Assembly: GCA_039090855.1 (NCBI GenBank)
Contig: CM076997.1
Coordinates: 161,602,709-161,666,708, forward strand
Source of the DNA: Macrothele yani
Taxonomy: Eukaryota > Arthropoda > Arachnida > Araneae > Macrothelidae
DNA: 64,000 nucleotides
Reading direction: 5' to 3'
Shown: piece by piece, positions 46,533-59,159 of the stretch
Position numbering within the stretch: the stretch's first letter is position 1
Layout of the letters: every line of letters begins with the position of its first letter
The notes under the pieces: generated by a model
Databases searched by the model: none
What the model saw: only the letters and a program-made list of their open reading frames with translations
What the model was told of the DNA's origin: nothing
Made by a program: the position numbers and the translations under genes

Positions 46533-47940
46533 CACTGCTGGACACCCAAAATTCAACGCCAAGAAGAAAGCATCCGATTGGCCTGAAATTCGCAGCATGC
46601 GTCGCCCGTGAGAGGACGTACAAATGATTAGCATTGCAGGGCACATGCAAATCATGTGTGCCCGACACGCCACCGAGAAGCACTATAAGAAGGGTGCACA
46701 GAAGGCGGGGTGTAAGTAGTGGAAGTGTGTTGTGCAGCCGGACTTTGCGTGGGAAGCTTCCTGATGTCTCGTTGCAGAATACGGCAGTCATTCCAGCACG
46801 TTTCGGAGTTCGTTAGAGGACGAATAGTGGCTTATCGCGACAGCACTTTATCGTACCGAGACATGGGCGCCCGTGTGGGACGACATTCAGCCACAGTGAG
46901 GCGAGTATGGATTAGGTGTGTGCAGGAGGGACGGACGGATCGACGTGAGCGATTGCTGCATCCGCGGCACACCACCTAACGAGAGGACCGTCATGTTGTG
47001 CGGCGGGCATTGACGGCTCGCACCGCCACATCACGAACGTTAGCGCAGGAATTAGGGTGTGTTGCGGAACAACCTGTGTTAGCACGTACCATTCGACGTC
47101 GTCTGCAGGAGCGGGGACTTGTCGCACGGCGCCCATTGCTCCGATTACCATTGACGTTTCACCACCGGCAAGTGCTGCTGCAGTGGGCCTTTGAACGCCG
47201 CACCTGGACTACGGAATGGCACGACATTGTCTTCTCCGACGAATCCCGCTTCTGCCTGCAACACCACGATGGTCGAATCCGCGTGTGACGGCACCGCGGC
47301 GAGAGATTGTATGACGCATGCATTATGCATCGCCATACCGGTCAGTCGCCTGGCGCTATGGTTTGGGGCGCAACTGGATATGACATTTGCACCCCTCTGG
47401 TAGGCATCGCCGGTACACTCAACAGCCACCGCTACATCTCCTTCGTTTTGGAGCCAGTAGTCCTCCCTTACCTACAGGACCTACCAGCGGCCACGTTTCA
47501 ACAGGACAATGCACGCCAGCACGTGGCACGCATCGTGCAGCAATTTTTCACGGCCCACCAGGAGTCACTGCTGCCGTAGCCCGCCTGTTCTCCAGATATC
47601 TTGCCCATCGAACACGTCTGGTCGCTGATCGGCAACCGAGCGGCTTGGCAAGCACCACCCGCGGCTACGCCTGATGAACTGTGGTAACGTGTGGTAGCAG
47701 CCTGGACCGACATACCCCAAGCCCACATCAAAAGCCTCTTTCGTTCGATGCCGCGAAGTGTAGCTGCCGTTATTGCCAACCATGGGGGCCACACGAACTA
47801 CTGATGTCTGCGTGTTCCGCAAGTCGCACGGGCCTGTAAGCTGAATCGTTTCATCTTTGTATCTGTTGTTATGTGTCCAGTAAATCTGGCTTTGCTATCT
47901 CGTGTAATTCTTGGTGTTGCATTTTGGGTGGCCAGCAGTG
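46533..47940 (+). mobile_element. Tc1-like transposon, well preserved (family B)
   Basis: 1,408 bp, flanked by TA (46531-46532, 47941-47942). The inverted ends are CACTGCTGGACACCCAAAAT and CACTGCTGGCCACCCAAAAT. GC content is far above the surroundings, as usual for recently arrived Tc1 elements. Confidence 0.96.
46764..47804 (+). pseudogene. Tc1-like transposase (DD34E) with four stops, no frameshift
   Basis: 347 codons in one frame from ATG 46764 to TGA 47802-47804. The HTH part is 'RIVAYRDSTLSYRDMGARVG' (about 46827-46886); a second HTH lies near 47040-47110. The catalytic residues are all kept: 'FSDESRF' (about 47235), 'TFQQDNARQH' (about 47500) and 'PIEHVW' (about 47608). Stops are at 46977-46979, 47286-47288, 47577-47579 and 47685-47687; those at 47286 and 47577 fall at expected tryptophans. 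No insertion or deletion is needed. Confidence 0.95.
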
Positions 47941-47942
47941 TA

Positions 47943-48777
47943 ATTAAACTGCTGCACCGAGATAGTGTTTTGAAACGTCCTAATGCAAAACCAAGAGGGT
48001 ATTTATTAGATAGTAGTGCAAAGAAGAGCCAGCTGAATTATTGAGATAAGGAAGACTTGGTAGTGCAAATATTGATAAAGCGATGAAATCGCGAAATGAT
48101 CAAGTTTCTGAACACTGAAATTAAGATATTTGATTATCAATGTATGTAATGGTTGATATCGAAGTTGAAATACCTTTCTTTGTTGTAAACATCCAGAATA
48201 CATTGTACCTTTCAGGTTTTTTAGTGCTTCTTTTATCTAGGATTTGTATCTCCTCTCGGAAAACCTTTGTCTGCTCCAAAATTAGATCTTCCGGGAAAAT
48301 GTCATTAGCCATGTTATGAAAGACTTTCATGCTGAATACGATGATATCATCAATCTAACGCACGATTCTACCAATCTGAGTTTTACGTTGAATGATGAAA
48401 ATGTCTATAAAAATGTATAGATTTACTAAACCACTTGAATAAGAACATCTCATTGGAATGACTTTAGACTGCAGAAAAAGTTATTCTCCCATGATGACAT
48501 AATTATTTTGATGTAATTATATCATCATAGGATAATGATATAATTAGACTGTTCTTCCATTTTTATATGCATGAGCTGACGTTGGTAATATTCAAAGTCC
48601 ACAGAAAGGTGATTTAACAATTTACGAGTCTTCTTTTTGAGAGTATTTTGGTTACAATATATGATAGGCTGATTTCCATAGATGAATAAAAGAAATAAAA
48701 CCTTGAACAATCTTGAAATTTATTAGGAGCTTTTCGTGTGAAATTTCAGCAATGCTGTTTCATATTACACACACGGA
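47943..48777. other. Spacer, nothing recognised
   Basis: AT-rich. ATGATGATATAATTA-like steps near 48480-48540 form weak dyads. No gene was seen. Confidence 0.55.
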
Positions 48778-48834
48778 CAATGAAATTTGCGCACCTAGAT
48801 AAAATCGTGCTACAACCGCGAAAGTTTGCAAATA

Positions 48835-50264
48835 CACTGCCGGAAAGTGAAAAAAGAACACCAAGAAAGAATTGGCGGACAATCATGAAATGTACATATG
48901 TTAATGGGGTCGAGTTTACGTAGGTGTGATGTTAATTTCGGGACCAACCGGTGAGCGCTTACGCCACAGCGCGGCATAATATGCAAATTATCGTCGGTAG
49001 TATTTAAGGAGTACGGCGAAGAGAATGTAATCAGTCGTTGGCGTACGGACACGTGCGAAGACCCGGAAGATGCTGCAATGCCTGGACATGGAAGACGTGT
49101 ACGATTTTAGCAGTTATCGGACTTTGAGCGAGGTCGTCTGGTCGGACTCCGCGAGGCTTGGTGGTCGTACCGTCGTATTGCGGAGCGAATTGGGCGGGAG
49201 GTATCAGTGGTAGTACGATGATGGCGTAGATGGTCCGAGGAACATTCCTACACGAGAAGACGTGGAACCGGGAGTCACAGACGGACTGATGAGCGGACCG
49301 ATCGACGCATAAGAAGAGCGACGTTGTCAAGCAGAACATCCACTGCGACGCAAATTCAAGCTGCCGTTGCACCTGTGGTGACTGTGCGAATAATCCGCAA
49401 CCGTCTACTGGATGCAGGGATACGTGCACGTGTGCCTCTGGCATGTGTACCTCTGACTCCAGCCCACCGTCAGGAATGGCTGCAGTGGTGTCGCCAACGT
49501 CTGCACTGGAGAACGCAATGGCAATCTCTCGTGTTCAGCGATGAAATCAGATTCTGCTTGGGAGCCTCCGATGGCCGTATGCGTGTTCGCAGACGCACAG
49601 GGGAGCGATTCCACCCTTTTGCATCCGCCAGCGACACACGGGCCGTACACCTGGTTTCGTGGTGTTGGGAGCGTTCAGCTATCACTCCCGTACACAACTA
49701 GTGTTCGTACCAGGTACGTTAAACAGCACCTCCTTCATCAACAACATCATTCAGCCAGTGGTTGTGCCATTTGTAAGGTCGGTCCATCGTGGTGTTTTCC
49801 AGCTAGATAACGCACGCCCACACACGGCACGTGCAACGCAACATGCACTTCAGGGTGTGAGACAACTTCCATGGCCTGTACGTTCACCGGATTTGTCCCC
49901 CATTGAGCACGTGTGGGATTTTATGGGACAGCGACTTATCCTGTCTCCACGGCTAGCCACGACCATCCCTGATTTACGCGTCCAGGTTGAGGATGCTTGG
50001 AACTCAATACCCCAAACTTACATCCAACATCTGTACGACAGACTCCATGCCAGAATTGCACAGTGTGACGCAGTTCATGGCGGTTCAGCCTTGTACTAAC
50101 CATGTTACGTGGAAATGTTATTTTTCAGTTTACCAGTAAATACAGCTGTATTTTGCCATAATGTTTTAATTACGTTATCCTCTGTATTCCGTTATTATGC
50201 TGTATAAATTTCGTTGGTATCAGACGTCTCCTTCTTGTTGTTCTTTTTTCACTTTCTACCAGTG
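48835..50264 (+). mobile_element. Nested Tc1-like transposon inside family C
   Basis: 1,430 bp. The ends are CACTGCCGGAAAGTGAAAAA and, inverted, CACTGGTAGAAAGTGAAAAA. TA is on the left (48833-48834); on the right the expected TA is AA. It lies within the left terminal region of the family C element. Confidence 0.92.
49078..50099 (+). pseudogene. Tc1-like transposase of the nested element
   Basis: ATG 49078, stop 50097-50099. The HTH part is 'LSDFERGRLVGLREAWWSYR' (about 49111-49170). The core has 'VFSDEIRF' (first Asp, DES as DEI), 'VFQLDNARPHTAR' (about 49795) and 'RSPDLSPIEHVWD' (about 49890). Damage is limited to stops at 49108-49110 and 49219-49221 and one frameshift near 49650. The rest is readable to the end 'VHGGSALY'. 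Confidence 0.93.
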
Positions 50265-50442
50265 AAACTAGAGTGCGTTCTGGTATGCAAATGATCCACG
50301 TTTGGTGCGATTGCGCATGACCGCACACCCTGAGGTGATGCTCAAAAGCACGAACTAGCAGCCTTATAAACCGGCTTGTCGTCAATGCCCCATGGAAGCG
50401 AAAAGCACCGGCCGACGCAAGCAAGAGTACAGAGTGACAAGA

Positions 50443-51437
50443 ATGCCGAGTAGACGCCGATTTACGCAACGTATGAACTTTGAAAGAGGCCTGATCAGCT
50501 GGCTGAAAACCGCAGGGTGATCGGAGCGCCTTATAGCCCGCCACGTGGATCGTTCTCACCATACCGTTCGACTGTATTGGGAGCAGTGGAGACTCGACAA
50601 TCCTGCCACACGATGGAGTGGCTACAGACGGGCCAGGAGGAAAACCGGTAGAGAGGATCGACGGATCGTGCGATTGGCACGAACGGATCCTACGGGAACC
50701 CGGTCCATTATACAGGCAGATGAAGCAGCTCCTGTGTGCCAACGAATCGTTTCCCTACGCTTCGCGGAAGCGAATCTGCGGTCTCAGCGCTCCTTACGTG
50801 TGCTGCCATTAACACCAGAACATCGCCGGCTCCGTGTACAATATTGCCAGGCCAGAGGGACGTAAAACGCCACAGACTGGCGACGTGCGGTTTTTAGCGT
50901 TGAGTGCTGCTTCGTTTTGAGGACAGATGATCATTGTGTCCGGGCGTGGAGGTCCGCGGGTCAACGGCGCAATTCCAACTTCGCTATCGAGCGCCACACC
51001 TCTCCCACTGCAGGCATTTTGGTTTGGGAAGCCATAGCCTACCATAGCCAATCAGTTGTAGTAGTGGTACGTGGATCATTGACGGGCCTCTTGTACGTGG
51101 ATGAGCTCCTACGGCCCAGGATATGACCCGCCCTCACACGGCTCGGGTTGCACAGGACTGCCTACGTCATGTCCTGATAGTTCAATGGCCTTCCCGCTCC
51201 CCGGACACGTCCCCTATGGAGCATGTGTGGGACCAGTTGAAACGCCTGCTTCCGTCGTGCCGCATTATCCAGGATTTGGAGCACACGGTCCAACACGTAT
51301 TGTTCAGTCTACATGGAGCGTCTGTTCGCCTCCATGCACGACTGTATTGCAGCATGTATCGCCGCACGAGGCAGTGCGACGCGCTATTGAAGATGACCGG
51401 ACTGCGTGCCATCGATACCTTTGTAATTGTCATGTAG
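50443..51437 (+). pseudogene. Tc1-like transposase of the split element
   Basis: ATG 50443. The HTH part is 'FERGLISWLKTAG' with a stop at 50518-50520. A basic linker 'GYRRARRKTGREDRR' follows near 50620, then 'VLPLTPEHRRLRVQYCQARG' to a stop at 50863. The first acid is lost: 'FSVECCF' where the family has FSDESRF. A deletion and frame change at about 51120 remove the second Asp just before 'RPHTARVAQD'. The third motif 'RSPDTSPMEHVWD' is kept. Two of the three catalytic acids are therefore gone. Confidence 0.9.
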
Positions 51438-51559
51438 CTCTGTATTTTCCATCATGTGTATCCTTCATCTGTATCATTACGTTCATAAAATTTCAGTTCA
51501 ATCTGAAGCTTCCTTCTTGGTGCGCAAATTTCATTAATTAAGAAAAATAACAAGTACGC

Positions 51560-52300
51560 ATACCTGGGCACAAAGCATGCTTAAAAAGGGATACCCAGTG
51601 TGAGTCAGTATGGAGTATATGATCCCCTCTCACAGCAAAACGAGCTTCATTGCGACGTTTCATATTCATAATGGGACGTACGGAAACAGTGCTGGCAAGA
51701 GCAACCATTGATACCCCAAATTTCTTCGAAGCTCCTATAGGTTTTAGGGAGGGGTTTTAAATACTCCAACACGTGTGCCTAAAGCATCCCAAACATAATC
51801 AGTAGGATTCAGGTAAAGGGAACGTGTTGGCCACTCAATAGGGTTACTGCTGTTCCTCACATAACCTTATCGAATGATGTGGTCATCAATTTCTCCTCAA
51901 TACGGCACAAGAGGCGTTCTGAATCGCACTCTTATGATCATGCATAGAGCCGTTTTGAAGTTCGTAAAATTCTGGGCGGTGTCTCAAAGACATACTTTCC
52001 CACACCATGGTACTACCACTACCATAAGTGTCCCTTTCTGAGACGCTTAAAGGGTAATATTATCGCTGATAAGTCTTCGGCTGGAGTCAGTCTGAAGACA
52101 AAATCTGGACCAAGGGAACTGATTGACAAATTGAGACGTATGTTTTATGAAGAGAAATGAGTGAGATGCACAACCTTGATTTCCTAGATTAGAGAAAACG
52201 ATCATGAAGAACTTGCGCACCACGGAACAAAGTACCATATTTCGTGTGGATGGCGCGTGATCCCAACGCATTAGGGTAAATGTGACAGTCTTTTTTGTTG
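51560..52300 (-). pseudogene. Degraded Tc1-like transposase
   Basis: On the minus strand near 51820 the motif 'NPTDYVWDALGTRVGVF' can be read, preceded by a worn 'EWPTRSLYL', and near 52005 a worn 'TMVWESMSLRHR' that corresponds to GGSVMVWG. Further upstream parts are barely recognisable. No terminal repeats were identified. Confidence 0.65.
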
Positions 52301-52309
52301 GACCCTATA

Positions 52310-52990
52310 TCTGCAGATAATGGTCATTTCTTGACAGTGTTATGGCGTTCATCCATTATTAAGCCTTCTCGATCCCCATTTCGACACTTAGAATATGCAC
52401 CAAAGCCAATGGGCTAGAGAGCGACTCACATTGCGACATCTGAATACTTTGGCATGAGACTGGCCAGCGTGAACCCTGCCAGTGTCTCTCAATCTGAATT
52501 CTTCTTCTGATTGGTGTCTGGACAATTTCACCGTTATAATAAAACATAAACTTTCAAACCAACACGTTCTGCGTACTTACAGCCTACTTTCTCAACTTTC
52601 TCCGTTTAAATTAAAACTGATTTACATTATGGAAACCAGTGTATATTTACACGAATTTTCAGTTATCCTGAGGCATTTAGTCAGGCCCAAAGCTATGGTG
52701 GTCTGGGGGAAGCTTTAGCCCTCCTAACGTTTTTGGCCCACACCCTTTAGCCTACCCCCCCCCCCAAAAAAAAAATATTTAAGCAGTTGGAACATATGGC
52801 AACTACAACCATTTAAGATTCTAAGGAACTTCGTTAAATGTATGTGAATTTCTCGAATTCGCTTAAATGTTGTTATATAAAAGGAATTATTTGTTAAATT
52901 TATTGTTTGGAATTATGGGAAATGGAGAGAGTCCTCTGAATGAATTTATAAGAGAAGTAAAAACACACAATTTTTGTAATTATAGTTTTA
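52310..52990. other. Spacer, nothing recognised
   Basis: A C14 run followed by an A10 run (about 52755-52780). A 78-codon open frame at 52482-52718 has no motif. Confidence 0.5.
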
Positions 52991-52997
52991 AACGTTG

Positions 52998-53301
52998 AGA
53001 GAGAAAGAGAGAAAGAGGAGAGAGAGAGGGGGAGAGAAGGAGAGAAAGATGAGAGAGAGAGGGGGAGATAAGGAGAGAGAGGGAAAGAGAGAGAGTAAGA
53101 GAGAGAGTGGCAGAGAGAGAAAGAGAGAGAGAGAGAAAGAGACAGAAAACGAAAGTAAGAGAGAGCGTGAGAGAGAGACAGAGAAAGAAAGTAAGAGAGA
53201 GAGTGAGAGAGAGGGAGAGAAAGAAAGAGTCACAGAGTGTGTGTGTGAGAGAGAGAGAGAAAGAGATAGAGTGTGTGAGAGAGAGAGAGAAAGAGAGAGA
53301 C

Positions 53302-53337
<36 letters not shown>

Positions 53338-53419
53338 TGTGTGTGTGAGAGAGAGAAAGAGAGAGAGAGAGTGTGTGTGAGAGAGAGAAAGAGAGAGACT
53401 GTGTGCGTGTGAGAGAGAG

Positions 53420-53450
<31 letters not shown>

Positions 53451-53690
53451 AATAGTGTGTGTGTGTGAGAGAGAGTGTGTGTTAGAGAGAGAGAGTGTGC
53501 GTGTATGAGAGAGAAAGAGAGAGAGTGTGTGTGTGTGTGTGAGAGAGAGAGATAGAAGAGAGAGAGAGAGTGTGCGTGTATGAGAGAGAAAGAGAGAGTA
53601 TGTGTGTGTGTGTGAGAGAGAGAGAGATAGAAGAGAGAGAGAGTGTGTGTTTGTGTGTGTGTGAGAGAGGCAGAGAGAGAGAGAGAAATG
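52998..53690. repeat. Compound GA/GT microsatellite, about 690 bp
   Basis: Begins as GAGA/AGAGG-rich and, from about 53238, alternates (GT)n and (GA)n tracts. The GTGCGTGTATGAGAGAGAAA segment recurs at 53496 and 53572, so part of it was duplicated as an 80-bp unit. The 241- and 117-codon open frames across it encode only Ser/Leu/Thr/His or Arg/Glu runs and are artefacts. Confidence 0.98.
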
Positions 53691-53699
53691 GATATTCCT

Positions 53700-56600
53700 T
53701 GTCATGTTACAAACTAAAATTCATAACAGCCTTATGAAGGCGAAAAAAAGAACGACCTAAGTAAGCTAAAATTGCGAAGAAATAGTAACTTGCCCTAGAG
53801 ATTCGTATCCATGGTTCCCATACTACACACAATGAATAAATCCTACGTACAGTATTCACTTCAATACTTATTTTACTAGGAATAACATTATCAGCGTCAG
53901 GTAAAACACACATGAACGGAATGTTTTGCCAAAATTTCTGCCAAAAACTTCAGAATTTGTTTCCCCCTCCCATAATGCTTGGCCTCCATAATAGCCCACC
54001 CAGTTCTTAGTGGCTGGCGTCGGTACTACATCTAGTGGAATATATTTTTAAAACTTACGAATTATTTTAAGTTTCTCACAAGGTTCGGATTCGAAACGTC
54101 TGAATGGAGGTTCTTATTTCAATCCTGTCTTTGCTTACCAACATAAATATCGCTCAACATGCTTGATGCGTTGACTGTTATATTTATACCTAACACCTTT
54201 CATAGAAATGAACACGCGTTTCTTTAGCACTCACATTAAAAATATCAGACAATTTTCTTCTGCGGTATGTCTATAGAGATTTGGGATACGATTCATAAAG
54301 CTATAACATCTCGTTTGAAACAGTAAGATCTGCACCATTCTTGTTCTCAATTTTGTTAAACTTCGATAGTTTCTAAAAGAAATTACTGACTAAATCCACA
54401 AAATATTGTGTTGTTCGTAGATGTTGTCGGGGATTTACAATGCTCCACATTTTTTTAAGAAAGCAAAATTAGCGACGAAAATATTTTCTAAGAATTGTCC
54501 GTCAAGCTTTGAGTTTAAATTAAGCATCTAACTTTCATTTCCGTGTATGTCATTTTCCTTCTTTCTATCTTGAAAGAGAACTCAAAGAATTATAATTTCA
54601 TCTTTTTGGTGTTCATGAGTTTCCCGAAACCGCATTACTCCAGACTTAAGGATACGAACACTCAAAATCTTAAAACACTTCCGTCGGCGTCGCGAGTGTA
54701 AACAAAGAAACCTTAACGTATTTCTCCAAGAAACATTTATTATTTAATAACATCAGCACTTTAAAAGAGAAGGAAAAACTTGACTATTACATTTCCCTTT
54801 TTACGGTGCCGGATAAGTTGATTATACGTTGAAACTAAAAAGTTCTTCTACAACATTCATTTAATATGTGCATATTTAATCATACAATATACTTGGAGAT
54901 TGTCTGTGACTCTACCAACAGATTTATGCAGAAAAAGAAATGCCAATGCTCCTCGATTTATTCCCTCATGATGAAGGATAAATACACTATGACAACATAA
55001 ATTATTCAATCTTCTTTCATCTCTGATATATCCCAGGAGTTAACGGAATACAAAATTTTGACAATTTCGGTAAATGAGAATCGTATCAGCTAGGGTATTT
55101 CGATTGAAAAGGATTTCTTTTGGAAATACACCTGCATTTCTTGCGAATAAAAGTGGAGGTTTCTCTCTTTGCTGCACTGTTTCCTTTGCCGCTACAACAC
55201 AGAACGAACAAAGCTTAAGCTTGGGATCCCGTACCACCTGGGATTTAAACGTAAAGTACATTTTCTTGTAGCTGTTACCATGTGCATTCCTTTTATTTCC
55301 TTCCCTCTGCTTACTTTGGTGAATGACAATTTTTCTTGTTTTCCGTTTTTTTTAAAGGAATTTTCACGTTCACATGTCAACTGCGACATTTCGATGGAAA
55401 ATTTTGTTGTTGCTTTTAAAGAAACGAAGGAATATATAGCATGTGCATCCCATTTTTACTTTTCTTGTTTCTCGGAAGCAATTCCCGTACGGACCAGGAA
55501 GTTTTTTAAGCCAAGCATAAAAAAATCGTCTCACCTTTTTTTTAATTTAATGTATGCCTCTTTATTGCTCGCTGTTTTCTCTGTATTTCTCAGTCAGAAG
55601 GAAAAAAGACTTTTAACTAAATTCTCACTGCAATGTTAATTGCAAATAAAACAGTATGCATGAATTTTAATCACTGTAGCATGCGCCTTACAATCACAGA
55701 TCAGAACACGTTCAGGATTTTTTTTCAAATTATTAAATAAGTATTTCGACTTTATTGGATACAGTATTAAAAATTCATTGCGGATTTCAAGAGAAAATTG
55801 TTACTTATCAAAAACTGCCTTTGAAATTTTCTTTGCTGCTGAAATTTATTATTTTAGGGCTAAGACGTTTTTCTGATAAATAGGCATTAAAAATGAGTCT
55901 TCTCAGAGCCGGGAGATGTTCGAAGAGCAAATTCCCTATTGGCAAGGTAGCAACATAACATTTTATTTTTCTCTCAGAATGTCTGTGTCGAAATGTTTTT
56001 CTTATTCAGTACAACTGATGTGCACTTTAACTTCGTTAATTGCGAATCTCAATAGCACTTCCGATGTGCAATACTGAAGACCAAATGTTCTGCTCATAGA
56101 GTTAGGAAATACGTCGAAATTGGAAAAAAATCTTTTACTTATCGAATGAAGTTGAACGAAGAAACATCAACTCAAGCATGAAAGTTAATTAATATTTAAT
56201 TTGAAAATCACTATTTGATTTTTTTACATCGACAGATTTTGGCAAGGAAATGCAGTATGCAACTCGTCCAACTCAGAATATTTGATACATGCTTACTTTA
56301 GTCCTGAATTAAAAATGAGGCTCTGAAGCACCAAATCTGGAAGTGTAGCCGTAAGTTAAAAGTTGGCAAATCACCAGTGTTCAACGGGTATTGAAAATTT
56401 GGGAAATATGGTTGTTTAGATGATTACGCAAAATTAATAAAAAGAAATCATCGTTATATCATTTCTTTCGTCATATGGCTTTGTGCAAAGCCTGTGGTTA
56501 CTGTGTGATTGTGTTATTAAGCATTACGCAGTTTCTACAATGTATCTGTATGTACAGAACTGCTCAACATCGCTAATACACTTACGAACCAGATTACTAT

Positions 56601-57155
56601 GACCATCCATGACACTTTAAAGTGACTTCACCGATGACGGGAAAATATATACGTCAAGTTCACGAAGTGCTTTTCGACACTACCAAGACCGTGCAATGGG
56701 GAAAGGGAATGAGGTTTCGAGTTTCGAACTGGAAATCAGTACGACGAGCGAAAGGAAGATGGGAACCCGCACGTCAGCTATTGTATGCATTTTTTTTTTT
56801 TTTTGGTTTTCGATGGAGACCTTAATGAATGTCTGCTGACAGGAATCTTTCGAAGAGGGACAGATATCTAGCCAATGAGCCGCAAAGAAGGTGATCGCCA
56901 ATGGATGACTATCGAGATGAATTCCGGTTGATATCTTCCTGGCCAAGCGACCATTCGTAATCCTTCAGTTAACGACAGACTTCATAAAGAGCTCGCAAGA
57001 AACCTTTCCGAGCACACAGTCAAGAGGATTGAGCTAAGGTGATGACTGTCCCCTTTCGTGCCCAAAGTGACTGACAGCCATCCATAGCCTCGTCTACAGT
57101 AGACACGAGAGCACTGGACATGTTTTCACGGATATTTCGGTTTCTCATCATCTCC
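53700..57155. other. Long AT-rich stretch without recognised genes
   Basis: Contains one longer open frame at 55169-55639 (156 codons, plus). It has a hydrophobic segment near its C-terminus ('NLMYASLLLAVFSVFL') but no known motif and no splice context. I consider it chance. A T17 run lies at 56789-56805. Between 56620 and 57155 the sequence may be the worn 5' half of the Tc1 remnant that follows. Confidence 0.45.
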
Positions 57156-57570
57156 CGTGAACAAACCCCCACCACCAGATTCCACCCAAGCATTGTTTAT
57201 GTTTAAGTATTCCCCAAATTATTGACCGTGCATCCTGGCGGCACTAGACTATGCCAGAGAGATAGCGCCTATCACTAGAAAGAACGCACTGGGCATGAGT
57301 GGTCGGATGATTATATCCAAGCGTTACGTCTTCTACCCTGGCAGGCAGATTCTCGCGAATTAAATCCCATTTAGCATATGTAGGATACACGTCAGTGTAG
57401 CATTCACGGGCCTAATGCATTACATCACTGTCTTGCGGAAAACTGGTACTTCATTTTATTCAGCTCTGGTATAGAATACCTGAGCATATCTTCTGCAATT
57501 TAGTGGATGCGATGCCATGCTTGATGCAAGTGGTTATCGCTGCGAAAAGATGACAACACTTTATTGGTTA
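57156..57570 (+). pseudogene. Heavily worn Tc1-like transposase fragment
   Basis: Near 57330-57390 the frame reads 'LLPWQADSRELNPI' then stop, 'HM', stop, 'DT', which is the SPDLNPIEHLWD block with two stops. Upstream 'HPGGTRLCQRDSAYHWKERT' lies where the QDNAPCH part should be. No terminal repeats were found. Confidence 0.6.
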
Positions 57571-57574
57571 TTGT

Positions 57575-59158
57575 AATGTTATGACTAACATGTTTAAAAC
57601 TAATCCAGTGAAGGCGGAATAAAGTACACAACTTCTGGTTACATTATTACTTGCTAAGCTGAGATCCAGTAAAGTTAAAGTTCCAGCGTGTTAGTAAATC
57701 ATGTACTGCTGCACGTGGATTCATATCTGTTGGATTTCTGATCTTTTCTTACGCAAAACTAATTATGAAATGCAAAACGGAAAACCTGTTTCTGACAAAC
57801 ACAACGACGGATATTTATGGATGCAATTGTAGTACATTTTCCGACCGAAACTCTTTGGCAGCCTTTATGTGCTGGTGTAATTCTAAAGTCGTAATAAACG
57901 TTTTTTCAAAGTAGCCTGTCCAATTATTCCTTATCTGGAGACACTATATATGTATAATCAGTGAACTTTACTTCTAATTATATCTCATTATGAAATGAAA
58001 GATACTGCGAGAATTAGAGCGACAGTTCTGCTGAGGAATACTCTCTATAAATCATGCCTGGGATTCCCACTGTCTACCAATGACAAGGGGACTGAAGAAA
58101 AGCCAGTGCATGTTTCCCTGAGCAGGAAAGAGTGCTGGAGTACAGGAAAACTAGTTAAATATAAAAACATTTATCCGAAGAACAAATGATTTGGAGTTGA
58201 TTAGGAGATAAATGGAGTTCAAACTAAAGAAGCATTGCTTCACCATAAAATGAAATCAGTCTTCTTTACAAACAATTATAGAACAAAACAAGATTTTGAA
58301 ATCACAGTTTGAGAGGAATTTGCGGTTCATGATCAAAAAGAGAACACATTCCGATCAAAGGCTTATTTAACAGCGTTGCCGGAAATTGTTTTCTAAAGTT
58401 GTGTCTCATTTCCCTTAAACAAAATAGGATTGGAATTTGAGGAAACTCTGTTCTTAAAATTTGTGTTACAGTGACCACAGAAAACTTCCAAAATATCAAA
58501 GATATAAAATTTCAGCTCAGTTGTCAAGAAGAGACGTTGGAATAGGAAGGGGATTACTTCATGTGAAGTGAGTAACGCTAGGTGATACACGCTCAGTGTC
58601 TTCTTGCTAAGTCTTCCTTCAAACAAAGGAACTTAAGTGCTTAAACCTCTATCTGCGCATTTGGAGCCGCTAACCAAAATGTATATCACGTGACATATTT
58701 TACAATAGTGAAAGAAATAATTAATTGCATATATGTATTTTATCGGCATTCGTTCTACTTTTAACATTTCGAAGGAGATGCTGTTCTGTTGGTTTTCACA
58801 TATTTCTGTGGATCATGATTTTCAGTAGTTACAATTGGTTTCTCGCTAAAACCAAGGAACACAGTTTCAGCTAAATCTCAAAACCAGTTCTGGGATTGCA
58901 TGAAAGGAAAAGGAGTGAGATGTATGGAGGGAAAAGGAATCAGTCCCCTCCTGTTTAAGAGGCTGGGAAGAATGAACCCGAGGTCAGTATGGGTTGAAAT
59001 TGGTTGGTAGGAATAACGTCGCTTTCTACAAAGTGGACCGAACGCGGCAGGAACAAATGTACATTTGCGTGAGCAAGCGTTGCATTCCGATTAGCTTTGA
59101 TATTCAAAGTGGTCATTAAAAGGGATGATAGACAAGAATCATTTCTGATTGATTACCA
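57575..59158. other. Spacer, nothing recognised
   Basis: A purine-rich part lies at 58890-59010. No gene, no tandem repeat. Confidence 0.55.
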
Positions 59159-59159
59159 G

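Larger units (their letters stand above)
48778..51533 (+). mobile_element. Tc1-like element split by a nested Tc1 (family C, host copy)
   Basis: The left end 'CAATGAAATTTGCGCACC' (48778-48795) is matched in inverted orientation by 'GGTGCGCAAATTTCATT' at about 51519-51535. Only 57 bp of the left part precede the nested element (48835-50264). The rest, with its transposase, continues from 50265. Confidence 0.75.

Noticed and set aside
52980..53705. 241-codon Ser/Leu/His-rich frame and Arg/Glu-rich frames on the other strand
   Set aside because: They come entirely from the GA/GT microsatellite.
55074..55110. Second piece of the Ig exon, since GAGAATCGTATCAGC also occurs there
   Set aside because: Only 15 bases match, and neither the reading frame nor the flanks resemble an Ig domain.
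55169..55639. 156-codon frame as a membrane protein gene
   Set aside because: No conserved motif, no splice or promoter context, and AT-rich composition like the flanks; one hydrophobic stretch is not enough.
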